A stretch of DNA of 64,000 nt from Nostoc sp. NIES-3756 (GTDB lineage: Bacteria > Cyanobacteriota > Cyanobacteriia > Cyanobacteriales > Nostocaceae), in assembly GCF_001548375.1 (NCBI RefSeq), contig NZ_AP017295.1, forward strand, positions 4,312,501 through 4,376,500, written 5' to 3'. Below are positions 53,347 through 62,589 of the stretch, piece after piece; the stretch's first letter is position 1, and each line of letters begins with the position of its first letter. A program made the position numbers and the translations under genes. The notes beneath the pieces are model-generated. The model was not told the origin of the DNA and did no database searches. It worked only from the letters and a program-made list of their open reading frames with translations.

Positions 53347-56133
53347 CTACTTCACTTTCCCGCGAAAGCGGATAAACCCGTAAGAATTAGCTGGTGTCCC
53401 GCTACCAGTCGCAGGAGGTAAACTAGGTAAATCAGGAGTACGAGTAATATTGACTACTACAGCGCCGTTTTTATTACTGCCAGAGCAAAAACTAGGTGTA
53501 GTTGGGTCATTAGCTGGGTAAAAAGTGGCGCGATCGCTATCTGCCGCATTACTAAAGTAAACTGTAGGTATATTAGAACCGACAGCCATAGCAATACCTT
53601 GATCTGCGCCAGATATACCTCCATCATTGGGTATTAAACCATTAAAAGCAGTAGAGATAAAAGTTACATTACTGGGAACCAAATCACAGAATTGAACTTT
53701 ATTTGCATTGCCTTGACCATTAGAGAGAAAGTAAATAGTGTATTCTAAATCATCCCCTGGTTTAACGTTGCCAGCATTAATTGAACCGCGTAAATAATTA
53801 TTAGGCCATTTAGAATCATTATCATCGGCATCCCTTGGTGCTGCTACATAATTACTGGCAGTAGAAGCTACATCACTACGTCCATCTACAATATTAGTTA
53901 AGTCTTGGTTGTTAATGCGAGTGATGCGTTTAACTAAAACTAAGCTTGGTGTAGAGCTGATAATATTAGCAACATCAGGGGGACTAGTATTATTGTTATT
54001 ATTGCTATCGCCACCACCGGATACAGTCGCTGTATTAGTCACACTACTAGTTGTAATACTAGAACTAATAGATACATTAATATTTATATTAGGATAACTA
54101 CTACCTGCGGCTAAAACATCGCTACGAGTACAAGTAACCGTTTGACCAGAAATTGTACAACTCCACCCATCACCTATTGCAGATAGAGGAATGATACCTG
54201 TTGGGAGATTATCTATAACCTTAACTTCAGTTTTATCAGTAGCATCACTACCAGAGTTAGGTACAGATATTACATAATTACCTGTACTACCTTTAACAAA
54301 ATCAGTTGGTGTATGGGTTTTACTAATTGTTAAATCAGGACTAACAATATTGAGAAAATTATTAGCAGCAGTGCTGGGAAAGAATGTCCACTGGTCTAAA
54401 CCTTTGGTATCTCCAAATGAGCCGTTACAGGCAGTGTTGGCATTACCTAAATTACCCGACTGACCAAAGGCGCGTTGATTTGTACTGGTATCAAAACCTG
54501 TAATTTGATTACTTAATCTAATCGTAGGTGGGTTAATTCCACATAGGGGAGCATTATTGTCAATATCAGCTTGCGTTGCCGTTGAATGGACAATCGTTCC
54601 ATTTTTAGTTTTATAGACGCGATCATCATAGAAACCCGTTGTTGTACCAAAACCTGACAAATCAAGGGGATATCCACTAGAAGGGTTCAGCAGAGTAATT
54701 GTTGGGCCGCCGGAGAAGTTATTTTCTGCATCTAATACAGGAAAATGATATTCTCCCGCCCTGAGTCTGACTTTAAATTGATAATTTGTACCAACTGGGA
54801 AGAAATTACCACTATTATCTTTACCGTCCCAAGGAACAGTTTGTGTACCAATTGAGTCCACATAACCTCTCAAAACTCGGTTTTTGGGATTGATTGGGTC
54901 AAAATCTGTACTACCATTACCTTTAATCACAATTTCGTAGCTTCCTGTGGCGTTGCTACTAAAGGTAAAATTACCACCATTACCAACCTTACTGTTGTTA
55001 GCGGAAAGATTACCAGTAAAATTAGGATTGCTCACACTTGGAGCAACGGGATTAGTGGTAATCCCTGTACCTTGTAAAGTCCCATTGCGGTCATAACGAT
55101 TGATGTAACCTAAAGCGTTGGGATTGGGCTGATTGAAAAAAGTGGGAAATTGAGGACGGGCTAATTTTGTCCCACCCTGTGGGTTAGACACTTGTTCATT
55201 ACTACCAACAATATTGTGATACAAAGTGCTTGTACCATCACTATCAAAAAAACCTACTTCGTTTCCATAAACCACAAATCCGTTAGGATCTAATCCACGA
55301 ACGTCGGTTCTATATCTATAACCATCAATGGTAACAGGATAGATTGTGAAGTAAAGTGGTCTACCGTTATTTCCTGTAAATAATGCTAAATAGTAAGAAA
55401 ATAAACGTCCATTTAAGTCTGTCGTGGAACTAGTGCTACTACGGACAGTAACATCCCAAGCGGCAACACTACTTTTTTGCTCAGAGTTAAAGTTGTTACT
55501 GCCAGTTAAACCAACTTGAGCTGTGACATTTCCATCACCACTTGCATTAAATCCATCTGGGCCAAAGATGACCACATCATAAATTCCTGTAGTTGGCGCT
55601 TGATAGTAACAAGGTGTATATCCAGTAGTATTGCCTGTTCCATCAATATTTTTAGGCCCTGCTAGTTCCTCGGCTCTACTAGTAATTTTCCCTCGTCCAG
55701 GTTGAGAAGTACACTTAAAACTAGGTGTACTGGGAATGGTTTCACTACCTACCGAACCTCCTACTAAGCCAGGATCATAAACATAAATATCACCAGTAGT
55801 ATTTGCAACCGTAGCACTATTTACACTTACAGCACTAGAACCTACTAAGATATACTCTCCGGCGTTGGCATAAACTTTTAATAGGGTACGTCGTTTAATT
55901 AAGTTTGCAAAATTTTCGTTTCGCCATTCCAGGTTAGCTCTAGAACCAGAAGCCCCACTAGGGTACAGATTCCTACTACCTTCAGCTTGAGCCGGCTGCA
56001 TCCAATAGCCCCAGATACATAATAATAACGCCAGGCTACCAAGGGCTTTTCTTTGTCGGTTGAGAGATTTAACTCTCGCGCAACGTCTCGGTAAGACCAT
56101 TTCTTTTAAAAGATACTTAAAAAATAGGCTCAT
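53347..56133 (-). CDS. Large exported DUF11-type surface protein
   Basis: A 928-residue secreted protein. A basic N-terminus is followed by a signal segment (about 32-50, LALLLCIWGYWMQPAQA). The first 550 residues are Ser/Thr/Asn/Gly-rich and strand-forming (RANLEWRNENFANLIKRRTLLKVYANAGEYILVGSSAV is a family-like start), with FxVPGTNYQFKVRL-type repeats. Two DUF11 domains follow: one at about 605-720 (SPDLTISKTHTP ... FTNTATVSG) and one at about 740-915 ending TRTPDLPSLP and GFIRFRGKVK. DUF11 domains build surface layers or adhesins. It is last of the minus-strand cluster and likely works with the barrel protein upstream. Confidence 0.8.
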   Translation of the reverse strand: MSLFFKYLLKEMVLPRRCARVKSLNRQRKALGSLALLLCIWGYWMQPAQAEGSRNLYPSGASGSRANLEWRNENFANLIKRRTLLKVYANAGEYILVGSSAVSVNSATVANTTGDIYVYDPGLVGGSVGSETIPSTPSFKCTSQPGRGKITSRAEELAGPKNIDGTGNTTGYTPCYYQAPTTGIYDVVIFGPDGFNASGDGNVTAQVGLTGSNNFNSEQKSSVAAWDVTVRSSTSSTTDLNGRLFSYYLALFTGNNGRPLYFTIYPVTIDGYRYRTDVRGLDPNGFVVYGNEVGFFDSDGTSTLYHNIVGSNEQVSNPQGGTKLARPQFPTFFNQPNPNALGYINRYDRNGTLQGTGITTNPVAPSVSNPNFTGNLSANNSKVGNGGNFTFSSNATGSYEIVIKGNGSTDFDPINPKNRVLRGYVDSIGTQTVPWDGKDNSGNFFPVGTNYQFKVRLRAGEYHFPVLDAENNFSGGPTITLLNPSSGYPLDLSGFGTTTGFYDDRVYKTKNGTIVHSTATQADIDNNAPLCGINPPTIRLSNQITGFDTSTNQRAFGQSGNLGNANTACNGSFGDTKGLDQWTFFPSTAANNFLNIVSPDLTISKTHTPTDFVKGSTGNYVISVPNSGSDATDKTEVKVIDNLPTGIIPLSAIGDGWSCTISGQTVTCTRSDVLAAGSSYPNININVSISSSITTSSVTNTATVSGGGDSNNNNNTSPPDVANIISSTPSLVLVKRITRINNQDLTNIVDGRSDVASTASNYVAAPRDADDNDSKWPNNYLRGSINAGNVKPGDDLEYTIYFLSNGQGNANKVQFCDLVPSNVTFISTAFNGLIPNDGGISGADQGIAMAVGSNIPTVYFSNAADSDRATFYPANDPTTPSFCSGSNKNGAVVVNITRTPDLPSLPPATGSGTPANSYGFIRFRGKVK

Positions 56134-56347
56134 AACTGATTCACTAAATCCTCACATCCAGGCTTTAATTAGGTAGCAATAAGGGAATTACGACATTTAT
56201 CACTGCTTGAGAGATACTGTAGTGGAGATAGGAAGCAAGTCTGTTGGGTCAAACTTCGCCAACGAATTAAGCGCGATCGCTTTGAGTTTGCCCAAAGTCG
56301 GGCAAAATGTACCATGTGCAAGCAAATTGGCTTAATGTATAAATGCG

Positions 56348-59300
56348 TCATGGTGTATCTTTCCCCGTCGTTACATTTTGGAGTGTATTGGCTGAGGTTG
56401 TTGATGCTTGTTGCGGACGTGGGACAGGCTTTTGTCGTCCGAAACCCTCAAACAATTCATCCAGCTTGACGGTTAAACCCATATAAACTCCGCCAGCCGA
56501 TCGCGTCCCAGAAAAATCTCGGTCATCAACTCTGCCAAAGGCATAACCAGCAGCTAAACGCAGGTTAGGACTCAAATAGTAACCAGCCTCCACGACAAAA
56601 CCCGTTTCTGTGTAACTAGACTGACTAATTAAGCGCGCCTCACCTACCAAGTCCCAACTATAACCCAGGCGATAAGTAGCCCGTAATTGTCCTAAATTCA
56701 CCGTACTTGTACCCGCTAAATCACTTGCTATATAAGAAGTGCTATTACGCAACGCATATTTACCGTAAAATTCCCATTGCCAATTAGGTGCATAAATAGC
56801 TTCTAAAGCAAAAGTGTGGTCTTGGGAACCTGTACCACTACCTAACAAGATGGTGTCGGGAATAGTTGCGGGATTTTCCCGATATTCATAACGCAACAAG
56901 GCGTTAAATTTATCGTTGTTGGGGTCACGGTAAGCCAAACCCACTTTCAAATTGACTGTATCACCCAACCCAATCAGCTTTTGATTGGAGGAGTTGGCTT
57001 GTTGATAGCGCACCAGACCTGTGAGAGCAGGGGAAATCTTACCCACGGCGGCGGCGGAGATAACAGTGTTGGAACCAGCAGAAGAAGTCCGATGTTCATA
57101 ACGAGCGCTGGCTTGAAATTCCGGGTTATCAGAATATTCCAAACCGACGCTGTAACTATCACCCCCATTAAATCCAATCGCCGAAGCACTCTGACCAACA
57201 GCAAAGGGTTGGGCGAATTGTTGACCTGCGGCTGTGCGGTTGAAGAAGCTGCCAAAAATGTGTTCATAAGCCAAATTCAGCCGCAAACCACGAGCTATCA
57301 TCCAACGGTTATTCAAACCTATAGCTCCTTGGGTCGTCAATTCGTTAGCACCATTGATAATTGAGTAACGAGCCGTCAAGGTAGTATCAGAGCCGAGTTT
57401 GTGTTCACCGTTAATATCCAAGGTGGTGATAGAGTTACCTGCATTCTGACCACCACTATAAAACTGTTGAGCCAGACTGACGTTCACACCAGGGACAACC
57501 GCCCAATTTAGACCCAAGATGGTTCGGTCTGGATACACGGTGTCTTTTTGGGAAGATAAGGTGAGTTCGTTTTGAGCTTGAAAACTCAGGTTATTGGTGA
57601 GGGGGTAGGTGAAACGACTACGTAATTGACTAGATGTGCTATTTAAAGCATTATTGGGAATCCGGTCTTGGCGATCGCGCTGAATCCAATCTACATCTAC
57701 AGTGGCTTTACCCAACCGTTGTTGAATCCCCGCCGAAATTGTTGTCAGGGAATTATCGAGTTTACTACCAGGAATGGCTTCAGAACGGGGGGAAAATAAC
57801 TCCTCAAATGTATCTAGTGGTTGGGGTGCAATCCCAAAGTTATCTTCGTGGTCGTACTGGAGGCGCAGATTTGTTGTTTGAGAAAGCTTCCCGATCAATT
57901 GCGCCCCATAGCGAGTTTGACCGGGTACAAAACTGATGGTGGCGTTATTAGCAAAGCCTGTATCCGCATAGCGATAATAAGCACGACCTTGCAAACCTGC
58001 AAAAATCTGTCCTTGTGCTTCAATTCGGTATGCTTCACCACTTACCAGCCCCATAACATCAGAATTATTCGTCGAATGGGCATATTCGCCAATAAGTTCG
58101 CCTTGTGAGCCGAGAGAAATCTTCGCATCCGCACCATATAGTTCAAAATCGCGCACCCCCTGGTCTTCTCTTAAGTAAGTTGCACCTAACCAAGTCTCTT
58201 GGTTAGCTGTGCGGGAGAAGTTGTATTGCAAACGACCTGCATAGATGTTGCTATCTGAGTTATTGCTGTCATATTGATAGGTAACAACGATGCGGCGGAC
58301 GAGGACTTGTCCATTTGCGTCAACATCGGTACGCAAAATTGGCTCACGGAAAATTAAAGTACCGCGATCGTAGTCTATTTCATAATCTGGGCCGCGAGTG
58401 AGTGATTTTCGTTCAATAACTGTACCAGGGCGATTCAATTCTTCCAATTCAATAAAGACGTTTTCACTTCCACCAACTACCAACCGACGGGAGAGAAAAT
58501 AATAGCCACTTGTACCATCGGGCGCTATGGTGTCTCGTTGAAAACCCTGGACATTATTACCATAGAAGCCTGTAAATTGCAGGTTCCCAAAGTTGTAATT
58601 GGCTTTAAAGCCGTGGAGTTGGCGAGTAACGGCGGTAAATTGTTGAGAAGTTCGGGCAAATTCTTCTGTATTGTAGTCGCCCCACATAGCAAAATCAGGC
58701 GCAGCACCAGGAATACCTGTGGAACGCTCAAAACGCAGATATACGCTGTCTATTGAAGGGGTAACTACATCAACCGTAGAACTGTCGCCGTAAACTGGAT
58801 AGTTTTGTTCGTTAAATTGATATGACCTAAAAAGACGGTTATCGCAGTTACAATCTTCGTTCAGAGGACGGGAACTATTATATGCACCTGTAAACAACCA
58901 CTCACCGATCGCACCCGTAGCGAAGATGGCTGATTTAAAATCTACTTGGGTGCTATTGTCCCGGTTCGGTGGGAGGAAATTACGGAAACTATCGTAATAA
59001 TTTGTCCCTCTCGCTCCCAAACGCAAATCGATCACCCCAGTCACCAAACTAGGACGGAGGGCTGTTTCAAATTGTACTTGGGTAAAGGCTTCTAAATCAT
59101 TGGCGATCGCGCGGATGGTGACAGTTTGTGCTTGCAGAGGCGATCGCAATTTTGTCGTAAATTCACCTTTCTTTGCCTCTACCTGAAACCCCGGTTGTTC
59201 CGGTTTAAAATCTTGCCCTATTAACTCTCCCGCCGTGGGCATAATAGTGACAACGCCATCCTGATATGAAGGATTACCATTTTCATCCAACAGTTGACCG

Positions 59301-60112
59301 CGAATTGTCGCTGTGGAACGCCCATCAGCAGGAACGCGAGATTCAACGGTTTCTATCCTCAATTTCTTCGCTGTTCCCCGCACCACAATTCTCACCGTTA
59401 CAGGTGTTTCCTTTCTCCCCACGATTTGGGCAGATAGGATATTTTCACCTTCTTTGAGAGACACACCATACCATGTCTGCGTTACTAAGTTAGTATCAGC
59501 ATCAGTTTCAGTACGTCCAATTAAAGCAGCATCTACTAATACCCCATTTACTCGCAATTCTATTTGACTACCAGAGGGAAACTGTACTGTTACTGTACTT
59601 GCTGGCACATCTAAGATACTGTCAGGAGTGGGGGTTAATATTTTTACTGCGGCGGAATTAGTAGAAGTTTCTTCCTTTTGTCCATCACCCCCGTCTGTTT
59701 GGGCAACTAATTTGCGTAATCCTCTAGGTAATGCAACATTATCTGCTGGTTGGAATGCTTGGATAGCAGTTGCGGATAGTTGCAAATCTTCTACTTTGTT
59801 GGTTGGAGTTATTTTACCTAACCCCCTAACCCCCTTCCCTAGTAGGGAAGGGGGAATATTTAAAGCCTCTCTCCTTGCAGGGGAGAGGTTTGGAGAGGGG
59901 TTTTGTATTTCTTCCTGGGTGAGTGGAGTTATTTGACCTACCCCCCCCACTAGGGAAGGGGGAATATTTAAAGCCTCTGTGCTGGTAGAGGAAAGATTTG
60001 CAGAAGGATTTTCCTGCACCTCAGCATGAACTATTACTGGATACAAGACAAAGCTGAAAGCCCCAGCCATTACCCCCATCAACTGCAAATTTAAAATAGT
60101 TATAGGTTTCAT
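56348..60112 (-). CDS. Large outer-membrane beta-barrel with Ig-like N-terminus
   Basis: A 1254-residue protein with signal peptide (1-30, ending VIVHA). A repeat-derived linker (34-106) is followed by Ig-like/invasin-like domains (about 155-385: TPDSILDVPASTVTVQFPSGSQIELRVNGVLVD, then VESRVPADGRSTATIRGQLLDENGNP). From 390 to about 1220 alternating hydrophobic strands and turns read as a large barrel; the last strand is GGVYMGLTVKLDEL, followed by a Pro/Gln/Thr-rich tail of 35 residues. Such architecture fits an outer-membrane anchor or exporter. It overlaps the upstream gene by 4 bp (ATGA), so the two are translated together and probably act together on the DUF11 proteins. Confidence 0.75.
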   Translation of the reverse strand: MKPITILNLQLMGVMAGAFSFVLYPVIVHAEVQENPSANLSSTSTEALNIPPSLVGGVGQITPLTQEEIQNPSPNLSPARREALNIPPSLLGKGVRGLGKITPTNKVEDLQLSATAIQAFQPADNVALPRGLRKLVAQTDGGDGQKEETSTNSAAVKILTPTPDSILDVPASTVTVQFPSGSQIELRVNGVLVDAALIGRTETDADTNLVTQTWYGVSLKEGENILSAQIVGRKETPVTVRIVVRGTAKKLRIETVESRVPADGRSTATIRGQLLDENGNPSYQDGVVTIMPTAGELIGQDFKPEQPGFQVEAKKGEFTTKLRSPLQAQTVTIRAIANDLEAFTQVQFETALRPSLVTGVIDLRLGARGTNYYDSFRNFLPPNRDNSTQVDFKSAIFATGAIGEWLFTGAYNSSRPLNEDCNCDNRLFRSYQFNEQNYPVYGDSSTVDVVTPSIDSVYLRFERSTGIPGAAPDFAMWGDYNTEEFARTSQQFTAVTRQLHGFKANYNFGNLQFTGFYGNNVQGFQRDTIAPDGTSGYYFLSRRLVVGGSENVFIELEELNRPGTVIERKSLTRGPDYEIDYDRGTLIFREPILRTDVDANGQVLVRRIVVTYQYDSNNSDSNIYAGRLQYNFSRTANQETWLGATYLREDQGVRDFELYGADAKISLGSQGELIGEYAHSTNNSDVMGLVSGEAYRIEAQGQIFAGLQGRAYYRYADTGFANNATISFVPGQTRYGAQLIGKLSQTTNLRLQYDHEDNFGIAPQPLDTFEELFSPRSEAIPGSKLDNSLTTISAGIQQRLGKATVDVDWIQRDRQDRIPNNALNSTSSQLRSRFTYPLTNNLSFQAQNELTLSSQKDTVYPDRTILGLNWAVVPGVNVSLAQQFYSGGQNAGNSITTLDINGEHKLGSDTTLTARYSIINGANELTTQGAIGLNNRWMIARGLRLNLAYEHIFGSFFNRTAAGQQFAQPFAVGQSASAIGFNGGDSYSVGLEYSDNPEFQASARYEHRTSSAGSNTVISAAAVGKISPALTGLVRYQQANSSNQKLIGLGDTVNLKVGLAYRDPNNDKFNALLRYEYRENPATIPDTILLGSGTGSQDHTFALEAIYAPNWQWEFYGKYALRNSTSYIASDLAGTSTVNLGQLRATYRLGYSWDLVGEARLISQSSYTETGFVVEAGYYLSPNLRLAAGYAFGRVDDRDFSGTRSAGGVYMGLTVKLDELFEGFGRQKPVPRPQQASTTSANTLQNVTTGKDTP
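59810..60015 (-). repeat. In-frame palindromic repeat units in the barrel gene
   Basis: Two units, residues about 34-69 and 71-106, each read NPS(A/P)NLS, then EALNIPPSL and GQ/GKITP. At DNA level TCCCTAGTAGGGAAGGGGG-type palindromes are visible, as in interspersed repeats normally found between genes. Confidence 0.8.
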
Positions 60113-61644
60113 GGCTTCATTACCTCCTGTGAGGTGGGAGTAACAGCAAAGTTCATCCTGACTAAGCCGCCAGGTTCCAGGCGCACTAGACGAGATTGAC
60201 TATTGCGTTCCTTGAATTTTTTGTTGGGGGCTAGTTGGTATCCGGGGACGCTACTGAGGTCTAATACTCCGACGTGACTTCCAGGTAAGACGTTGGCTAA
60301 GGAAAACAAACCCTTGGGATCTGTGGTGATGCGGTTCCCATCTTGGAGGAAAATCACAGCGTTGGCTATCCCTGGTTCTCCTGGTTGTTGTTCACCATCA
60401 AAGTTTTTATCTTCAAATACTCGACCGATAATTGTGCCACAATCTGCAACTATGCCTGGACGAATCTTCAGTAAATGTGTTGCTGGTCCGTCTTTAGTTC
60501 TAAATCCGTTGTCAGTACGTTGGGCATTGACGATCGCACTATTGCGACCAGTACCACGTATAGCATCGGCAGTCAGTTGAGCCGCATAGGCAATGTTAAC
60601 TACTTGACCTACGGGAAGATTTGCATTAGTACGCAGAGTAATATTGTTGCCATTACTAACCGGAGTCAAAGTAATAGTTTGTCCATTTATTTCACCCCGT
60701 ACAGATTTAGGAATAAAGTTAAAACCGAAGGGTAAACTATCAGTAATTACTACATTATTTAAAGTTACGTCAGATAAATTTTTAACTGAAAGACGATAAA
60801 TAACCGTATCTCCAGGTTCAGCCGCAGCGCGATCGCCTGTTTTAATCAGTTGCACTTGATTCGGCTGACACATATTTGTAGTGAACTCAAAAGCTAGTAA
60901 ATCTAGTCCTACTAATTCCGCATTGGGGACTAAAACTACCCTATCCTCTACCCTAGTTTCTCCTGTAGTCCTAATTGGTTGACCATCAAGGGAAGTAGCA
61001 ACATAGCGGACGATATTGTTATTGTTAATGTTTGTACTATCAAGGATTTGAATCTTAATCCGCCGTTGCTGATAGATGGAATCAGAGGGGGGATTGACTA
61101 CAAAAATATAAGTTCTACCAGGATTGGTTTGACCTCGATTCGGGTCGAGGAGGAAATTATATACACCCGGTGGGTTGTTAGTAATAAAATATGGGTTACT
61201 ATTTTCGGTATTTGGCGCTAAACCACCGGGGATATTATTATTAGCAATATCAGGTACTTCTGTGCGCGTTAGCGAAACTAATTGACCTAATTCTGTTCCC
61301 GTAGGGTCATTTGGGTTAGGTTCATATACAGCTACAGAAAAACCCGTATAGTCTGGTAAAAGTGTCCCTCCACAGCCTAAAATCCGGCCTAACGGGTCAA
61401 CCAATGGGCCAGGATTGATATTAATTTGCTCGGTAGTTTGTTGATATATAATTTTTTTGCCATCTTCTTCATAAGAATATGTATAAGTAGCTTGGTTTGT
61501 AATACCGACAAACCCAGCATCTTGTGCGGTTGCTGGGACAGTGAGAGTAGTATGCAAAAAACTGCCTATAATAACTGTTGTTGTTAACCTTTGAAACCAG
61601 TTATTGCCAAAATTAAACTGCTTTTTTTTATGAGGACGTATCAC
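60109..61644 (-). CDS. Exported protein with DUF11 and SdrD-like domains
   Basis: A 511-residue protein with a signal peptide (about 18-40, ending TVPATAQ). Residues about 45-265 form a strand-rich domain (TNQATYTYSYEEDGKKI). A DUF11 domain follows at about 270-395 (VQLIKTGDRAAAEPGDTVIYRLSVKN ... LKIRPG), then an SdrD B-like domain at about 398-470 (GTIIGRVFEDKNFDGEQQPGEPGIANAVIFLQDG), and a short C-terminus that ends within the next gene. It is translationally coupled to the barrel protein by the ATGA overlap. Likely role: periplasmic or surface partner of the barrel. Confidence 0.82.
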   Translation of the reverse strand: MIRPHKKKQFNFGNNWFQRLTTTVIIGSFLHTTLTVPATAQDAGFVGITNQATYTYSYEEDGKKIIYQQTTEQININPGPLVDPLGRILGCGGTLLPDYTGFSVAVYEPNPNDPTGTELGQLVSLTRTEVPDIANNNIPGGLAPNTENSNPYFITNNPPGVYNFLLDPNRGQTNPGRTYIFVVNPPSDSIYQQRRIKIQILDSTNINNNNIVRYVATSLDGQPIRTTGETRVEDRVVLVPNAELVGLDLLAFEFTTNMCQPNQVQLIKTGDRAAAEPGDTVIYRLSVKNLSDVTLNNVVITDSLPFGFNFIPKSVRGEINGQTITLTPVSNGNNITLRTNANLPVGQVVNIAYAAQLTADAIRGTGRNSAIVNAQRTDNGFRTKDGPATHLLKIRPGIVADCGTIIGRVFEDKNFDGEQQPGEPGIANAVIFLQDGNRITTDPKGLFSLANVLPGSHVGVLDLSSVPGYQLAPNKKFKERNSQSRLVRLEPGGLVRMNFAVTPTSQEVMKP

Positions 61645-62015
61645 TGAATTTTTCTCCTGATAAGCGTCCTGGTTTTTGTTAATAAAAACATTTTTAAATC
61701 AAAAAATATTTCTAATCAGCTAAGTAAAATCACAATTTTGATGTGAGAACGCCATTTATCGCCTCTGAAAGAATCTAGGTAGATTGTTTATAAGTTTGAC
61801 TTTTCACTTTATTTAGAAAATTTCTGCTCAGACTTTTATCTACAAGGTTGCTTTTCTACCCAGCGAATGATGTTAGAGGGTTAGGTTTGGTGTTAGATTT
61901 TCTAAATAAGTAAAGTATCAAATCTATCAATCAGAAATTAGGAATTTATTAGCCAACCAAAACAACGGCTGACTAATAAATATAGAATTCCCAAAAAGAC
62001 AACAAAACTATTCAG
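61645..62015. other. Intra-cluster gap, no gene seen
   Basis: 371 bp of AT-rich sequence. TTATTTAGAAAAT (61809-61821) and its exact complement ATTTTCTAAATAA (61897-61909) form a long-range inverted repeat, possibly regulatory. A promoter for the downstream pair may lie here. Confidence 0.45.
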
Positions 62016-62588
62016 TTAGCGTATCTGAGTTTCATACATTGCTTTAACTGTAGTTTTTGCTGTTACTGAGGGGAGTTGCAACCGGATATGAGTATAAGCA
62101 GTTGCAGGGGCTGGTTGAGTTGCGACTTTCCCACCAGGAAGAGTAACTTTAATTGTGGGATTTTCGACAAAACTGCGTCCGCCATCAATGCTGTAGGTGA
62201 TTTTGGCATCTTTATTGTTGATATTGGCAGACTTCAGCACATACACCATGCCTTTGGGGATGGGTTGATTAAGAGTGAGATTTTTAATGGGGCGATCGCT
62301 TGTATTTTCCCCAGTCAAGGTATAACGTAATATATCCCCTGATTTAACCTGTGCTTGCCCTTTCAACGTTTGCCAATTTACTTGTTGTTTACCTTGCTGA
62401 TCCTTCGTCAAAACTTGCTTTTCGGCTGCCAAACGCAACTGTAAAGCAGGCTGCTTTTGAGGACTTTGAGCAACTGCACTATGAGATGACCACCAACTAA
62501 CTACCCCTGGTAAATGAGTAGTAAAGGAAACTGTTGTCAGCATTAGACTGGAACCTAACCCAGCAATCAACAAATCTTTCATCTTCAT
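62016..62588 (-). CDS. Small exported DUF11-like protein
   Basis: A 190-residue product from ATG 62588, one base after the stop of the upstream gene; the frame extends further into that gene but the coupled start is preferred. A signal peptide covers about residues 1-42 (ending SAVAQ). The mature part begins LQLRLAAEKQVLTKDQQGKQQVNWQTL and contains one DUF11-like beta-sandwich (VKSGDILRYTLTGENTSDRPIKNLTLNQPIPKGMVYV). It is a short relative of the large members of this cluster and may cap or chaperone them. Confidence 0.8.
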   Translation of the reverse strand: MKMKDLLIAGLGSSLMLTTVSFTTHLPGVVSWWSSHSAVAQSPQKQPALQLRLAAEKQVLTKDQQGKQQVNWQTLKGQAQVKSGDILRYTLTGENTSDRPIKNLTLNQPIPKGMVYVLKSANINNKDAKITYSIDGGRSFVENPTIKVTLPGGKVATQPAPATAYTHIRLQLPSVTAKTTVKAMYETQIR

Positions 62589-62589
62589 A

